Shown: positions 8,458 to 17,067 of the stretch, piece after piece
Layout: every line of letters begins with the position of its first letter
Numbering within the stretch: the stretch's first letter is position 1
Source: Collinsella sp.
GTDB taxonomy: Bacteria; Actinomycetota; Coriobacteriia; Coriobacteriales; Coriobacteriaceae
NCBI GenBank assembly: GCA_018380195.1
Contig: JAGZUC010000026.1
Coordinates: 1 to 31,075, forward strand
Direction of reading: 5' to 3'
DNA length: 31,075 nucleotides
Made by a program: the position numbers and the translations under genes
Notes under the pieces: model-generated
Database searches by the model: none
Seen by the model: the letters and a program-made list of their open reading frames with translations, nothing else
What the model was told of the DNA's origin: nothing

Positions 8458-9120
8458 TTAGATAGCGAAAAGTTTAGCAAGCTCGGCCACCGAGTGCACC
8501 ACCTCATCGGCACCCGCGGCCTCATGCTCCCCCGGCGCCGCCGCGCCCGAATAGATGCCGATACACGGCACGCCCATCGCGTGCGCACCCTCGATGTCGT
8601 TAAAGCGGTCACCAATCATCACGGCCTCGTCCGCGGTCGCGCCCAGGGCCGCCAGCGCATCGCGGACCGAATCCGCCTTGATCTCGCGACCCTGCGGCGG
8701 ATTCATGCCGACCACGGCCTCAAACTGCGAAAGCCCCAGCTCATGCACCATGCTGATACACTTTGCCTCCATGCGCGACGTCGCCACGGCCATATGCTTG
8801 CCCTGAGCGGCCAACCCATCCAGCAGCTCGGGGATTCCATCGAACACGGGATACTCCTCCGGTCCCAGCTCGTCAAAAAAGGCACGGTACTCGTCGGCCA
8901 CCACAAGCGACTCCTCGCGGGAAAAGCCGTAAAAGTCGTGAAAGCTCTTCCACAGGGGCGGCCCGATCATGCGGCGCAGGTCACCCATCTGCGCCTCCGA
9001 AAACCCGCGCGCGGCCAACGTCTTGCGCGTCGAGGTCATCACCGCCCGACCCGTATCGGCCACCGTGCCGTCAAAATCGAACAGCACAACCGGCCGCTTG
9101 CATATCTCCAGCGCCGCCAT
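8458..9120 (-). CDS. HAD-family hydrolase, phosphoglycolate phosphatase-like
   Basis: A 220-aa cytosolic phosphatase with a small helical cap. Motif I is LFDFDGTVADTG, motif II VATSR, and motif III MIGDRFNDIEGA with the acidic pair. The cap resembles Gph/PgmB-type proteins (RMIGPPLWKSF, FYGFSREE). The substrate is likely a small phosphorylated metabolite such as phosphoglycolate; the precise one is not visible. ATG 9120 is chosen over a GTG 33 nt upstream because the purine-rich GAAGAGGGG lies just before it and the HAD motif then starts at the normal distance. Confidence 0.88.
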   Translation of the reverse strand: MAALEICKRPVVLFDFDGTVADTGRAVMTSTRKTLAARGFSEAQMGDLRRMIGPPLWKSFHDFYGFSREESLVVADEYRAFFDELGPEEYPVFDGIPELLDGLAAQGKHMAVATSRMEAKCISMVHELGLSQFEAVVGMNPPQGREIKADSVRDALAALGATADEAVMIGDRFNDIEGAHAMGVPCIGIYSGAAAPGEHEAAGADEVVHSVAELAKLFAI

Positions 9121-9168
9121 CGGCACCCCTCTTCCCCAGTTGATGATTTCCACACCGACACTTCAAAC

Positions 9169-9220
9169 TGTTGACTATTCAACAATTAAACCTAGCAATG
9201 TAGAGCAACTCCACTATACT
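9169..9220 (+). promoter_or_regulatory. candidate degV promoter with upstream palindrome
   Basis: TATACT at 9215-9220 is a good -10 element 57 nt before the degV start; the -35 is poor. Upstream, 9169-9184 is a perfect palindrome, TGTTGA-CTAT-TCAACA, placed where an activator or repressor could bind. The protein that might bind is unknown. Confidence 0.4.
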
Positions 9221-9276
9221 TGTCGCACTTTGCTCTCAGAAGGCGGCGCCGTCGCGCCCCAACGAAAGGTGCAATT

Positions 9277-10137
9277 ATGTCTTTTGCCATCATAACCGAC
9301 TCCACGTCGGACATCTCCCCCGCCCGTGCTCAAGAGCTTGGCATTTACGTGATTCCGCTACATGTGATTATCGAGGGCGAGGACCTGCTCGACCAGGTGC
9401 AGATTACCGCCGAGGAATACGTCGCCCGCATGGCCGGCTCTGAGCAGCTGCCGCACACCTCGCAGCCGAGTGCCGGCGAGTTCAAAGCACTCTTTGACCG
9501 CGTGCGTGCTGACGGCCACGACAGCGCAATCTTTATCTCGCTGTGCAGCGAGTGGTCCGCCTGCTATGCCAACGCCAGTTTGACGGCCGAAACGCACGAG
9601 CTGGACGTGCGCTGCATCGACTCGCGCACCGGCTCGGGCGCCGAGGGCCTGCTGGTGGAGTACGCACTGGCCATGCGCGAAGACGGCCGCAGCTTGGACG
9701 AGACCGAGGCGCAGATCCGCGCGACGCTGCCCGACGCCCACCTGCTGCTGATTCCCCGCACACTCGAGAACCTCGTTAAGAACGGCCGCGCGCCCAAGCT
9801 CGCCGGCCAGCTCACGCAGATGCTCAACATTCGCCTAGCCGTTTCGCCGGAGTGGCAGTCGGGCGAGATCAAGGCCATCAAGAAGGGCCGCGGCGCCAAG
9901 CGCATCGTCGCCAACACCATGGCAGACTGCCTCGCGTTTTTGGCCGAGCATCCGGGCTCCAGCGTGCGCGTGCTCACGACCGGTGCCGCCGAGGAGCAGG
10001 AGCTTGTCGACGAGGCACTCGCAGGCCAGGACTACGTAGACGCCGGTACCGGCCCCATCGGCTGCACCATCGCCACCCATGTAGGCGTAGACGCCATCGC
10101 CATCAGCTACTGCCCCCGCTACCAGCCCGTTCACTAG
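9277..10137 (+). CDS. DegV family fatty-acid-binding protein
   Basis: A 286-aa cytosolic DegV/FakB-type protein. Such proteins bind a fatty acid in a cleft and, in Firmicutes, present it to the kinase FakA. The N-terminus FAIITDSTSDISPARAQELG is the DegV hallmark, followed by VIPLHV and the TSQPSAGEF lipid-contact loop; the second domain has VKNGRAPKLAGQL. The start is the ATG at 9277 with GAAAGG upstream; the frame extends upstream through an Arg-rich stretch that is not family-like. No fakA lies nearby. Confidence 0.92.
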   Translation: MSFAIITDSTSDISPARAQELGIYVIPLHVIIEGEDLLDQVQITAEEYVARMAGSEQLPHTSQPSAGEFKALFDRVRADGHDSAIFISLCSEWSACYANASLTAETHELDVRCIDSRTGSGAEGLLVEYALAMREDGRSLDETEAQIRATLPDAHLLLIPRTLENLVKNGRAPKLAGQLTQMLNIRLAVSPEWQSGEIKAIKKGRGAKRIVANTMADCLAFLAEHPGSSVRVLTTGAAEEQELVDEALAGQDYVDAGTGPIGCTIATHVGVDAIAISYCPRYQPVH

Positions 10138-10152
10138 AGGCACCTTTACCAC

Positions 10153-10223
10153 TTGCGGTGGAATAGGGACTGTTTTTTGGCTTATCAGCCGCAAATCAAT
10201 CCCTATTCCACCGCAACTTTTTT
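10153..10223 (+). terminator. terminator hairpin, repeat family B copy 2
   Basis: Arms 10153-10169 and 10200-10216 pair perfectly over 17 bp (TTGCGGTGGAATAGGGA against its complement), with TTTTTT at 10218-10223. It starts 16 bp past the degV stop and should terminate degV. Its loop and stem are nearly identical to 13720-13782 in the same orientation. One stem pair differs between the copies as G-C versus A-T on both arms, so pairing is kept. Confidence 0.82.
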
Positions 10224-10307
10224 GCTGCGCCATCCGCATACAAGATATTGCTGGCAATCGGCGCGTTCCCAGCTGTACGGGGAGCTCTAATTGGCCCCCG
10301 ACGATAC

Positions 10308-10532
10308 CCAGTGGGAAAAAACGGCAAATATGAGTACTGTCACAATTTTAGTAACAGCAAAATTTCGCTGAAATTGCCCACTTCCACCGATTTTCAAGCT
10401 CCATAAAGCACCGAATTGTCGTATTTAGGGGGTTGATATATGCAATCGCAGCCAATTGGTCTTAAATACTTTCCAAATGATATGATTCTATCCTAGCAAC
10501 AGTACTCATATTTGCCATTTTTTGACCACGGG
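10308..10532. mobile_element. MITE-like inverted-repeat element, about 225 bp
   Basis: Positions 10316-10340 (AAAAAACGGCAAATATGAGT onward) and 10499-10523 are inverted copies matching at 24 of 25 positions; weaker similarity extends outward to about 10308 and 10532 (CCAGTGGG against CCCGTGG). The interior is A+T-rich with no open frame, and holds a small palindrome, AATTTC-GCT-GAAATT, at 10361-10375. This is the architecture of a nonautonomous inverted-repeat element. No obvious target-site duplication was found. The remainder of the 610-bp gene-free stretch (10224-10307 and 10533-10690) shows nothing recognisable. Confidence 0.55.
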
Positions 10533-10694
10533 TTCTCCTGGTGGCTTGACCCCCACGCCTCCAGCCCATCTCATGACCGCTAAAGCCATTTAAGACCAGC
10601 AGCCACACGTTCCGGCGCGGGCCAGGCACCGTTCACGGAGCGACAACCCACCGTTGCCGAACCAAAATCGATGTCGAGTATCCCAAAAAAACGA

Positions 10695-10745
10695 AATGCC
10701 GTACTCTCATCTCAATAAACTCCTTTAAGACGAGAGTACGGCATT
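10695..10745 (+). promoter_or_regulatory. stem-loop abutting the TOTE-gene start codon
   Basis: AATGCCGTACTCTC (10695-10708) pairs perfectly with GAGAGTACGGCATT (10732-10745), with three more inner pairs after one mismatch. The right arm ends 3 nt before the ATG at 10749 and occupies the place where a ribosome-binding site should be; no separate Shine-Dalgarno is visible. It may block translation initiation until opened, or mark the edge of an inserted element. Confidence 0.55.
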
Positions 10746-10748
10746 CGA

Positions 10749-13733
10749 ATGTCCAAGCCTTTACATCAATACGCCCTCTTTGGGACCGCACAATTTAAAT
10801 ACGATCAGACGATCGCGCACACCTCCGACCCACACCGACAAATCGTCATTTGCAACAACGGTTCAGACGTACGCTACGCCACACTTGAAGAGTGGGAAGA
10901 AGCTGGCGCTTTGTTCGATGAACGAGCGCGAATCGAGGGCATCGTCACCAGCGCGAGCCCAGCACGTGACAAACTCGAGCTCTTTCGCAGTCTCTTTACC
11001 GGACGTAAAGATGTTTACGCTCATGGATATCGCAGAAAAGACGGGGGTATCGGCTATACGCCCGCTTGCGCAAACGAGTGGAAGTCGGGAATTTGCCCCA
11101 AAGCAGCCCATCAAAGAGTCAAATGCGCAGAATGCGGCAATCGCATCTTCCCCGAATTAAGCGATGCCGCAATCATTGCTCACTTTAAAGGCAACGATGA
11201 CCGGTTCCGCGATGTCCTTGGGCAATATGTTCTCGACAGGGACTGCAACACGAAAGTTCTCGTCATCGATTTTGACAAAGCGGACTGGAAAGAGGCAACA
11301 AATGCCGTACGGCTTGTTGCAAAACGACGGAGCATTAACGCCGCCGTTGAGCGCTCAAGGTCCGGCAACGGCGCACACATCTGGTTTTTCTTCCTCGAGC
11401 CAATCGACGCAAAGGCTGCCAGAGAGTTTGGAAGTTACCTCATAACCGAAGCCGCGGCGCTTAATAAAACAATCACGTTCGAGGCCTTTGATCGAATGCT
11501 CCCCGCTCAGGTCACTATCCCCGATGGAGGCTTTGGAAACCTCATCGCACTTCCCTTTCAAGGCAAGGCACAACGTGAAGGAAACAGCGTATTTGTAGAC
11601 GAACAATTCGAGCCCTTTCCCGACCAATGGCTTTATCTGTCGCAAGTCCAGCTGATTCCGCGCTCGACAGTGCAAAATCTGATCGAAACCACTGGGGACA
11701 ACCCACACGGGCTAGCAACAGTTACGGTGGCAAACAAGACCAAACGGTATGCCCAAACGCCCCGCAAACGGCTACCGCTCACATCGCGGGGCTTTCCTTC
11801 ATCGCTGCCCGTCACACAAGCCGATATGCTGTACATCCCCGAGAAGTCTCTGAGTCCAGCGGCTCAAATGGAAATCCGCGGGCTCGCAACATTCGCCAAC
11901 CCGGAATTCTTCCGCGCGCAATCTATGCATCAATCAGTATTCGGTAAACCGCGGCTCATAGACCTCAGCGAGCTTAGAGGCGGCTGCGTCGCGATTCCCA
12001 GAGGCTGCAAAGCTCAACTTGAGCGACTGCTCCAAGAAACCGGCGTCTCTGTCCACTATTCAGACGAACGCAAATCTGACAATCAAATTGTGATGACATT
12101 TAAAGGCGCCCTTCGCCCTGAGCAGCAAATCGCCGCTGATCAGATGCTCATATACGAAGACGGAATCATGTCCGCTCCGACAGGCTTCGGTAAAACCGTC
12201 ATCGGAGCTTACCTTATTGCCGCCATTGGTCTTCCAACGCTCGTCATCGTTCCCAAGACCGCGCTCATAACCCAATGGAAATCCCAGCTCGAGCGATTTG
12301 TCGACATTACGGACAACAGGGAGCCCGTCCGAACCCCAAAAGGACGAATCAGCAAAAAGCAGCCTCCGCTCATCGGGCAAATTGGAGGAGGCAAGACCGC
12401 CGTAAGTGGCCTCATCGACGTCGCTTCATTTCAATCGCTGTCTGGCAAAGACCGCCAAACCGGAGAGCCAATAGTTAAGGACCTTGTTCGCAATTACGGC
12501 CTCATTATCTGCGACGAATGTCACCATGCCGCCGCGCCGCAGCTCGAGCTTGTTCTCAAGTCTGCCCCGGCCAAATACGTATACGGCCTTTCCGCAACGC
12601 CCGAGCGCTCCGACGGTCTTACGCGGGCACTCTCCATGCTCTGCGGCCCGCTTCGCTATGTCATCGATCCAAAAACGCAAGCGATCCAGCAGGGCATCCA
12701 GCGCATCGTACGGCCTCGTTTTACCGGAATTCGGCTACCGGCCTACGAGCCCGGTGCAAGCTTCAATCAGATTCTCGACCTTCTGTGCGCGCATACGGCA
12801 AGAAATGAATTGATTGTCGACGACGCCCTCGAAGCCGCATCAAGCGGTCGACATCCACTTGTGCTTTCAAAAAGGAAAAAGCATGCCGAGGAGCTTTGCA
12901 GGCTCTTTCGCGACCGCGGACACGAGCCCATCCTCTTAACCGGGGAAATCGATGCTAAAGAGAGGAAAGCGATATTGAGCAAGCTTCCCGGCTTTGAGCA
13001 CGAGCACAGAATCATTGTTGCCACCGAAAGCCTCCTGAGCGAGGGGTTCGACCTTGCATATCTCGACAACTTGTTTATTGCGACGCCGATAGCCTGGGAT
13101 GGCAGCGTAACGCAACAGGCAGGCAGGCTGCATAGAAACTACGACGGCAAACAGCGGGTTGAGATATTCGACTACGTCGACCTGTCGATACCCATGCTCG
13201 CCCGCATGTACCAGAAGAGACTCAAGACGTACGCCAAGCTTGGGTACGAAGTCTACGTGACCGGAGGCAGCGAGCAGCCCGATCAAAACATTCTCATAGA
13301 GCCGGCGAATGCCGTAGAGACATTGGTTGAAGACATCGTCGACGCCGCCAAGAGCATCTTCATTGCCGCGCCCTACGTATCTGCCGCCTGCCTTGCAAAG
13401 CTCGGCGATGCAATCAAAGGCGCCGCTGCCCGAGGGATTGCCCTTGAGATTTACCTTGCCTCGACTCCGCGTGAAGATGCAAAAGAGACTTTGGCCGAAA
13501 TGAACGTCGAGTATGCCATCAGAGCAGAAGGACGTTTGTGTGCAGCGATAATTGACGAAGAAACTGTCTGGTACGGAACGATCCCGCTGCTAGCTTTCCC
13601 AAAGAACGAAGACTGCAGCATCAGGTTCAAAAACAGCGAGATCGCAGCGGAGCTCTTAGACGAAGTCAGCCACAAGGGAAAGCCAGATGCCGCGTCAACA
13701 GACGGAACATCTCCATCACTTGCGGTGAAATAG
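10749..13733 (+). CDS. primase-helicase-PLD protein of the TOTE conflict type
   Basis: A 994-aa three-part protein. Residues 76-300 match the archaeo-eukaryotic-primase module of TOTE conflict proteins: LFTGRKDVYAHGY, a zinc-like Cys set (C107, C116, C126, C129), catalytic-type D174-F-D176, RSGNGAH 204-210, and GGFGNLIALPFQ. Residues 455-830 are an SF2 helicase: Walker A APTGFGKT 476-483, DECH 589-592, SAT 615-617, QQAGRLHR 789-796. Residues 845-975 are a phospholipase-D-like domain, but the HKD half-motif is degraded: R929 and C931 stand where His and Lys belong, before D936. It probably acts on invading nucleic acid; this is inferred from family and context. It lacks a normal RBS, and its last codons (LAVK and TAG) lie inside a family-B repeat. 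Base use looks less G+C-rich than the flanks, suggesting transfer. Confidence 0.85.
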   Translation: MSKPLHQYALFGTAQFKYDQTIAHTSDPHRQIVICNNGSDVRYATLEEWEEAGALFDERARIEGIVTSASPARDKLELFRSLFTGRKDVYAHGYRRKDGGIGYTPACANEWKSGICPKAAHQRVKCAECGNRIFPELSDAAIIAHFKGNDDRFRDVLGQYVLDRDCNTKVLVIDFDKADWKEATNAVRLVAKRRSINAAVERSRSGNGAHIWFFFLEPIDAKAAREFGSYLITEAAALNKTITFEAFDRMLPAQVTIPDGGFGNLIALPFQGKAQREGNSVFVDEQFEPFPDQWLYLSQVQLIPRSTVQNLIETTGDNPHGLATVTVANKTKRYAQTPRKRLPLTSRGFPSSLPVTQADMLYIPEKSLSPAAQMEIRGLATFANPEFFRAQSMHQSVFGKPRLIDLSELRGGCVAIPRGCKAQLERLLQETGVSVHYSDERKSDNQIVMTFKGALRPEQQIAADQMLIYEDGIMSAPTGFGKTVIGAYLIAAIGLPTLVIVPKTALITQWKSQLERFVDITDNREPVRTPKGRISKKQPPLIGQIGGGKTAVSGLIDVASFQSLSGKDRQTGEPIVKDLVRNYGLIICDECHHAAAPQLELVLKSAPAKYVYGLSATPERSDGLTRALSMLCGPLRYVIDPKTQAIQQGIQRIVRPRFTGIRLPAYEPGASFNQILDLLCAHTARNELIVDDALEAASSGRHPLVLSKRKKHAEELCRLFRDRGHEPILLTGEIDAKERKAILSKLPGFEHEHRIIVATESLLSEGFDLAYLDNLFIATPIAWDGSVTQQAGRLHRNYDGKQRVEIFDYVDLSIPMLARMYQKRLKTYAKLGYEVYVTGGSEQPDQNILIEPANAVETLVEDIVDAAKSIFIAAPYVSAACLAKLGDAIKGAAARGIALEIYLASTPREDAKETLAEMNVEYAIRAEGRLCAAIIDEETVWYGTIPLLAFPKNEDCSIRFKNSEIAAELLDEVSHKGKPDAASTDGTSPSLAVK

Positions 13734-13782
13734 GGACTGTTTTTGGCTTATAAGCCGCAAATCAATCCCTATTTCACCGCAA
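13720..13782. repeat. repeat family B copy 3, hairpin overlapping the TOTE stop
   Basis: Arms 13720-13736 and 13766-13782 pair perfectly over 17 bp (TTGCGGTGAAATAGGGA and complement). The inner loop contains the palindrome GGCTTATAAGCC. The TAG stop of the TOTE gene (13731-13733) is in the left arm. It lies between two convergent genes, so it may stop transcription both ways, although no long T-run follows on either side. It is a near-identical direct copy of 10153-10216. Confidence 0.8.
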
Positions 13783-13797
13783 CTTAGAAGTGAGTGG

Positions 13798-14106
13798 CTA
13801 GCTCAGTGGGCCCTGAAATAACTCTTGATGCGAACCCATTCTTACCAGTCGAATCACCGGATTGGTTTTATGCGGCAGGTAGAGAACGACCACGTCGACC
13901 AGGCCATCGGAAAGATGAAAATCGATGTGACCGTTGTAATTGCCGCCCGGGTTGGAGAGCTCGTGGGCACCGTACTCTGCCGGAAGCACGCCGTGTGCCG
14001 CAAGCTCGGCAACTGCCGCCTTAAACTCGGTTTTTAGCTGCGGGTGGCTCTGCATCGCTCGCTTATAGTCGGCCTTAAACTGAGCCTCGACCTTAATTTC
14101 AAACAT
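13798..14106 (-). CDS. type II toxin, YafQ/RelE-family mRNA interferase
   Basis: A 102-aa small basic protein of the YafQ branch of RelE toxins, which cut mRNA on the ribosome. The N-terminal helix-rich part KVEAQFKADYKRAMQSHP is typical, then HELSNPGGNYNGHIDFHL, DVVVLYL and the C-terminal RMGSHQELF. The GSHxELF motif corresponds to the catalytic His and Phe region of YafQ, so the toxin looks intact. The ATG is 3 bp after the antitoxin stop, giving a two-gene operon in antitoxin-toxin order. It converges on the TOTE gene. Confidence 0.9.
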   Translation of the reverse strand: MFEIKVEAQFKADYKRAMQSHPQLKTEFKAAVAELAAHGVLPAEYGAHELSNPGGNYNGHIDFHLSDGLVDVVVLYLPHKTNPVIRLVRMGSHQELFQGPLS

Positions 14107-14109
14107 CGT

Positions 14110-14409
14110 CTAATCCTCATCGAGGAACGACATCAACTCATCAACGTTATCGAATGACGGGCTGTCGTCTGGCAGAATCCCCAGCTCACGAGCCTCGGCG
14201 ATCACCATAGCGCGCCTCGTCGCCTCGTTGGGTACCTCCGGCCGCCCCACAATCTCAAACGGAATCTTCCGCTGGTTCACAAGCTGCCGAACAGCAAGGT
14301 TGAGATACGAATTAAGGTTCAGGCCAACCGAATCTAAAAACTCAGTCGCCTGCTCCTTAAGCCCCTCCTCGATGCGGACCGTCGTGGGCTTAATCGTTGC
14401 AGTAGACAT
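14110..14409 (-). CDS. type II antitoxin, RelB/DinJ family
   Basis: A 99-aa antitoxin. The N-terminal ribbon-helix-helix DNA-binding part is TTVRIEEGLKEQATEFLDSVGLNLNSYLNLAV, and the acidic C-terminus (DDSPSFDNVDELMSFLDED) should wrap and neutralise the toxin. The start at 14409 has AGGAGG upstream; a longer frame runs up to 14502, but it crosses the operator palindrome and promoter and is not family-like. The pair is probably autoregulated through the palindrome at 14457-14492. Confidence 0.9.
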   Translation of the reverse strand: MSTATIKPTTVRIEEGLKEQATEFLDSVGLNLNSYLNLAVRQLVNQRKIPFEIVGRPEVPNEATRRAMVIAEARELGILPDDSPSFDNVDELMSFLDED

Positions 14410-14440
14410 ACGCGACCTCCTCGCCCTCGTCTTTTGCATC

Positions 14441-14492
14441 AGTATACCCAATAAAAATGGCAATCTGATGTTAGATAGCATCAGATTGCCAT
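14441..14492 (-). promoter_or_regulatory. toxin-antitoxin promoter and operator
   Basis: ATGGCAATCTGATG (14457-14470) and CATCAGATTGCCAT (14479-14492) form a perfect 14-bp inverted repeat with an 8-bp spacer. On the minus strand TATACT (14446-14441), a good -10, lies immediately downstream of it and 32 nt before the antitoxin ATG. This is the usual arrangement for repression by a RelB-type antitoxin complex. Confidence 0.7.
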
Positions 14493-14522
14493 GCATATTC
14501 ATGTCGCAGCGGCACGATTGCT

Positions 14523-15281
14523 CTACATCAGCCCGCTCAGGGCGACGTCGACCGCTTCGTTGAGGTCATCGGTAATGTGTACCAGATCCGGATCGAGCGG
14601 GCTGATCATACCGGCGCTCATCACCGGACCGTTAAGCCAGTCGAATAGGCCCTGCCAGTACTCGCTGCCCACCAGCACGAGCGGCATGCGCTTGACCTTG
14701 TGCGTCTGCACCAGCGTGAGTACCTCGAACATCTCGTCGAGCGTGCCAAAGCCGCCGGGAAATACGATGGCGCCCGAGCTGTACTTAACGAACATGGTTT
14801 TGCGCACAAAGAAGTAGCGGAAGTCCATGCCGAGGTTCACGTATTTGTTGAGCCCCTGCTCGTGCGGAAGCTCGATACCCAGGCCGACCGACTTGCCGTT
14901 GGCGCTCGCCGCTCCCCTGTTGGCTGCCTCCATGACGCCGGGACCGCCGCCGGTGATAACCGCCACGCCGCGCTGGGCGATTTTGCGCCCGACGGTACGC
15001 GCCGCCTTGTAGAGCTGATCGGTCTTGGGCGTGCGGGCACTGCCGAAGATGGTCACTGCGGGGCCAAGCTCGGCAAGCGCGCCGAAGCCATCGACAAACT
15101 CGGCCTGAATGCGCAGCACGCGCCAGGGATCGGCATGCAGCCAGTCAGTCGAATCTTCGGGCGCCAGCAGGTTGGCGTAGGTGTTGTCCTTGGGAATCAT
15201 GGGGCCGCGCATGACCACGGGGCCGCGGCGGTACGTCTCGTCGTAGGCAGGCTCGCCCTCGACGTTCTCATTCTTAATCAT
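14523..15281 (-). CDS. LOG family (TIGR00730-type) nucleotide 5'-monophosphate nucleosidase-like protein
   Basis: A 252-aa cytosolic Rossmann-fold protein of the LOG family, often mislabelled lysine decarboxylase. Known members release the base from nucleoside 5'-monophosphates. The two signatures are present: GGGPGVMEAA at 111-120 and PGGFGTLDE at 175-183 with the catalytic Glu. An N-terminal extension of about 70 residues precedes the fold, as in many actinobacterial members. The start at 15281 has AGGAG upstream. The tgt terminator lies almost directly before its RBS, so it needs readthrough or a hidden promoter. The physiological substrate is unknown. Confidence 0.88.
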   Translation of the reverse strand: MIKNENVEGEPAYDETYRRGPVVMRGPMIPKDNTYANLLAPEDSTDWLHADPWRVLRIQAEFVDGFGALAELGPAVTIFGSARTPKTDQLYKAARTVGRKIAQRGVAVITGGGPGVMEAANRGAASANGKSVGLGIELPHEQGLNKYVNLGMDFRYFFVRKTMFVKYSSGAIVFPGGFGTLDEMFEVLTLVQTHKVKRMPLVLVGSEYWQGLFDWLNGPVMSAGMISPLDPDLVHITDDLNEAVDVALSGLM

Positions 15282-15298
15282 GGGTACTCCTATCGAGA

Positions 15299-15344
15299 AA
15301 AAGAAAACGGGCGGGGTCGACGCCATGCGTCAAACACCCGCCCG
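15299..15344 (-). terminator. terminator between tgt and the LOG gene
   Basis: CGGGCGGG (15308-15315) pairs with CCCGCCCG (15337-15344), with an inner stem GACGC-CAT-GCGTC. On the minus strand the stem is followed by TTTTCTTTTT. It is about 150 nt past the tgt stop, and the T-rich tail runs straight into the Shine-Dalgarno of the LOG gene. Confidence 0.75.
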
Positions 15345-15493
15345 AGCATCAACTATTCGGTATGGTACCCACGATGCATCAAGCACTTGCAAGCTATCGG
15401 TCAGCGGTCGCGCAGCCGGTGTCAGCGAATGCGACGGCCGACTGGCGCTCGACCATTGCCGTTGTCCACGCTCTGCAAGCGTATCTGTCGCCC

Positions 15494-16633
<1,140 letters not shown>

Positions 16634-16670
16634 AAACTGGAACTCCTTGGTTGCGGTTCATACGCAAACC

Positions 16671-16676
16671 ATTATA
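16671..16676 (-). promoter_or_regulatory. -10 element of the tgt promoter
   Basis: On the minus strand this is a perfect TATAAT, 37 nt before the tgt ATG. The -35 region is weak. It is the best promoter candidate for tgt. Confidence 0.5.
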
Positions 16677-16746
16677 CGGGCAACCCGCAAAGAGCACCGA
16701 CTCGACAGAAACTGGTGCATTAGGATCAGGTTCCCGAGCCGGTCGT

Positions 16747-16866
16747 TGGGGACAGTCTTCAGCGCCATCTTGCAAGGGAGTGTCCCAATCTGCCGGCACT
16801 TAGGGACTGTCCCCAAGCGCCGGCAAGAGTGTCCCTTTCAACTAGTCGTTTAAGAACGTCCCCAAC
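16747..16866 (+). repeat. repeat family A (GTCCCC units), copy 2
   Basis: At least two units, AGGGAGTGTCCCAATCTGCC from 16775 and AGGGACTGTCCCCAAGCGCC from 16802, plus weaker GTGTCCC and ACGTCCCC words up to 16866. The core GGGAC-T-GTCCC is itself palindromic. It lies in the 434-bp gene-free gap between tgt and the SDR gene and is followed by the structured element at 16900. The rest of that gap shows no gene. Confidence 0.6.
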
Positions 16867-16899
16867 GACTACGGGATCATTTCCAACAGCCAAGGCAAC

Positions 16900-17065
16900 G
16901 CCGATGCTCTAGCGGCGTCAGCGAGCGGTCGCCAGAGCGAACAAATTGGCATGAAAAGAGGACGGCATAGACCTTCTGGTCATGCCGCCCTCTTTGAATG
17001 ACAAGTTGTCGCTCTGGTGACCGTGCAGCGTCGAGCCGTTACGCGGTTTGGTAAAACCGCGTAAC
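16900..17065 (+). ncRNA. candidate structured RNA element, copy 1
   Basis: Three nested or adjacent stems on the plus strand. The outer stem is CGGTCGCCAGAGCG (16926-16939) with CGCTCTGGTGACCG (17010-17023). The inner stem is CGGCAT-A-GACC with GGTCATGCCG, capped by TTCT and flanked by AAAGAGG/CCTCTTT. The 3' hairpin is GTTACGCGGTTT-GGTA-AAACCGCGTAAC (17038-17065). A homologue at 20004-20167 keeps the pairing through compensatory changes. The imperfect pairs are G-U on the plus strand, which favours a plus-strand transcript, yet both neighbouring genes are minus-strand. Function unknown; it could also be a DNA-level repeat. Confidence 0.55.
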
Positions 17066-17067
17066 CC

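Noticed and set aside
10138..10748. CRISPR array or small gene in the long gap before the TOTE gene
   Set aside because: No regularly spaced direct repeats and no open frame with an RBS; the signals are inverted repeats.
14410..14502. Upstream extension of the antitoxin
   Set aside because: It would translate the operator and promoter; the ATG at 14409 has a strong RBS and matches the family start.
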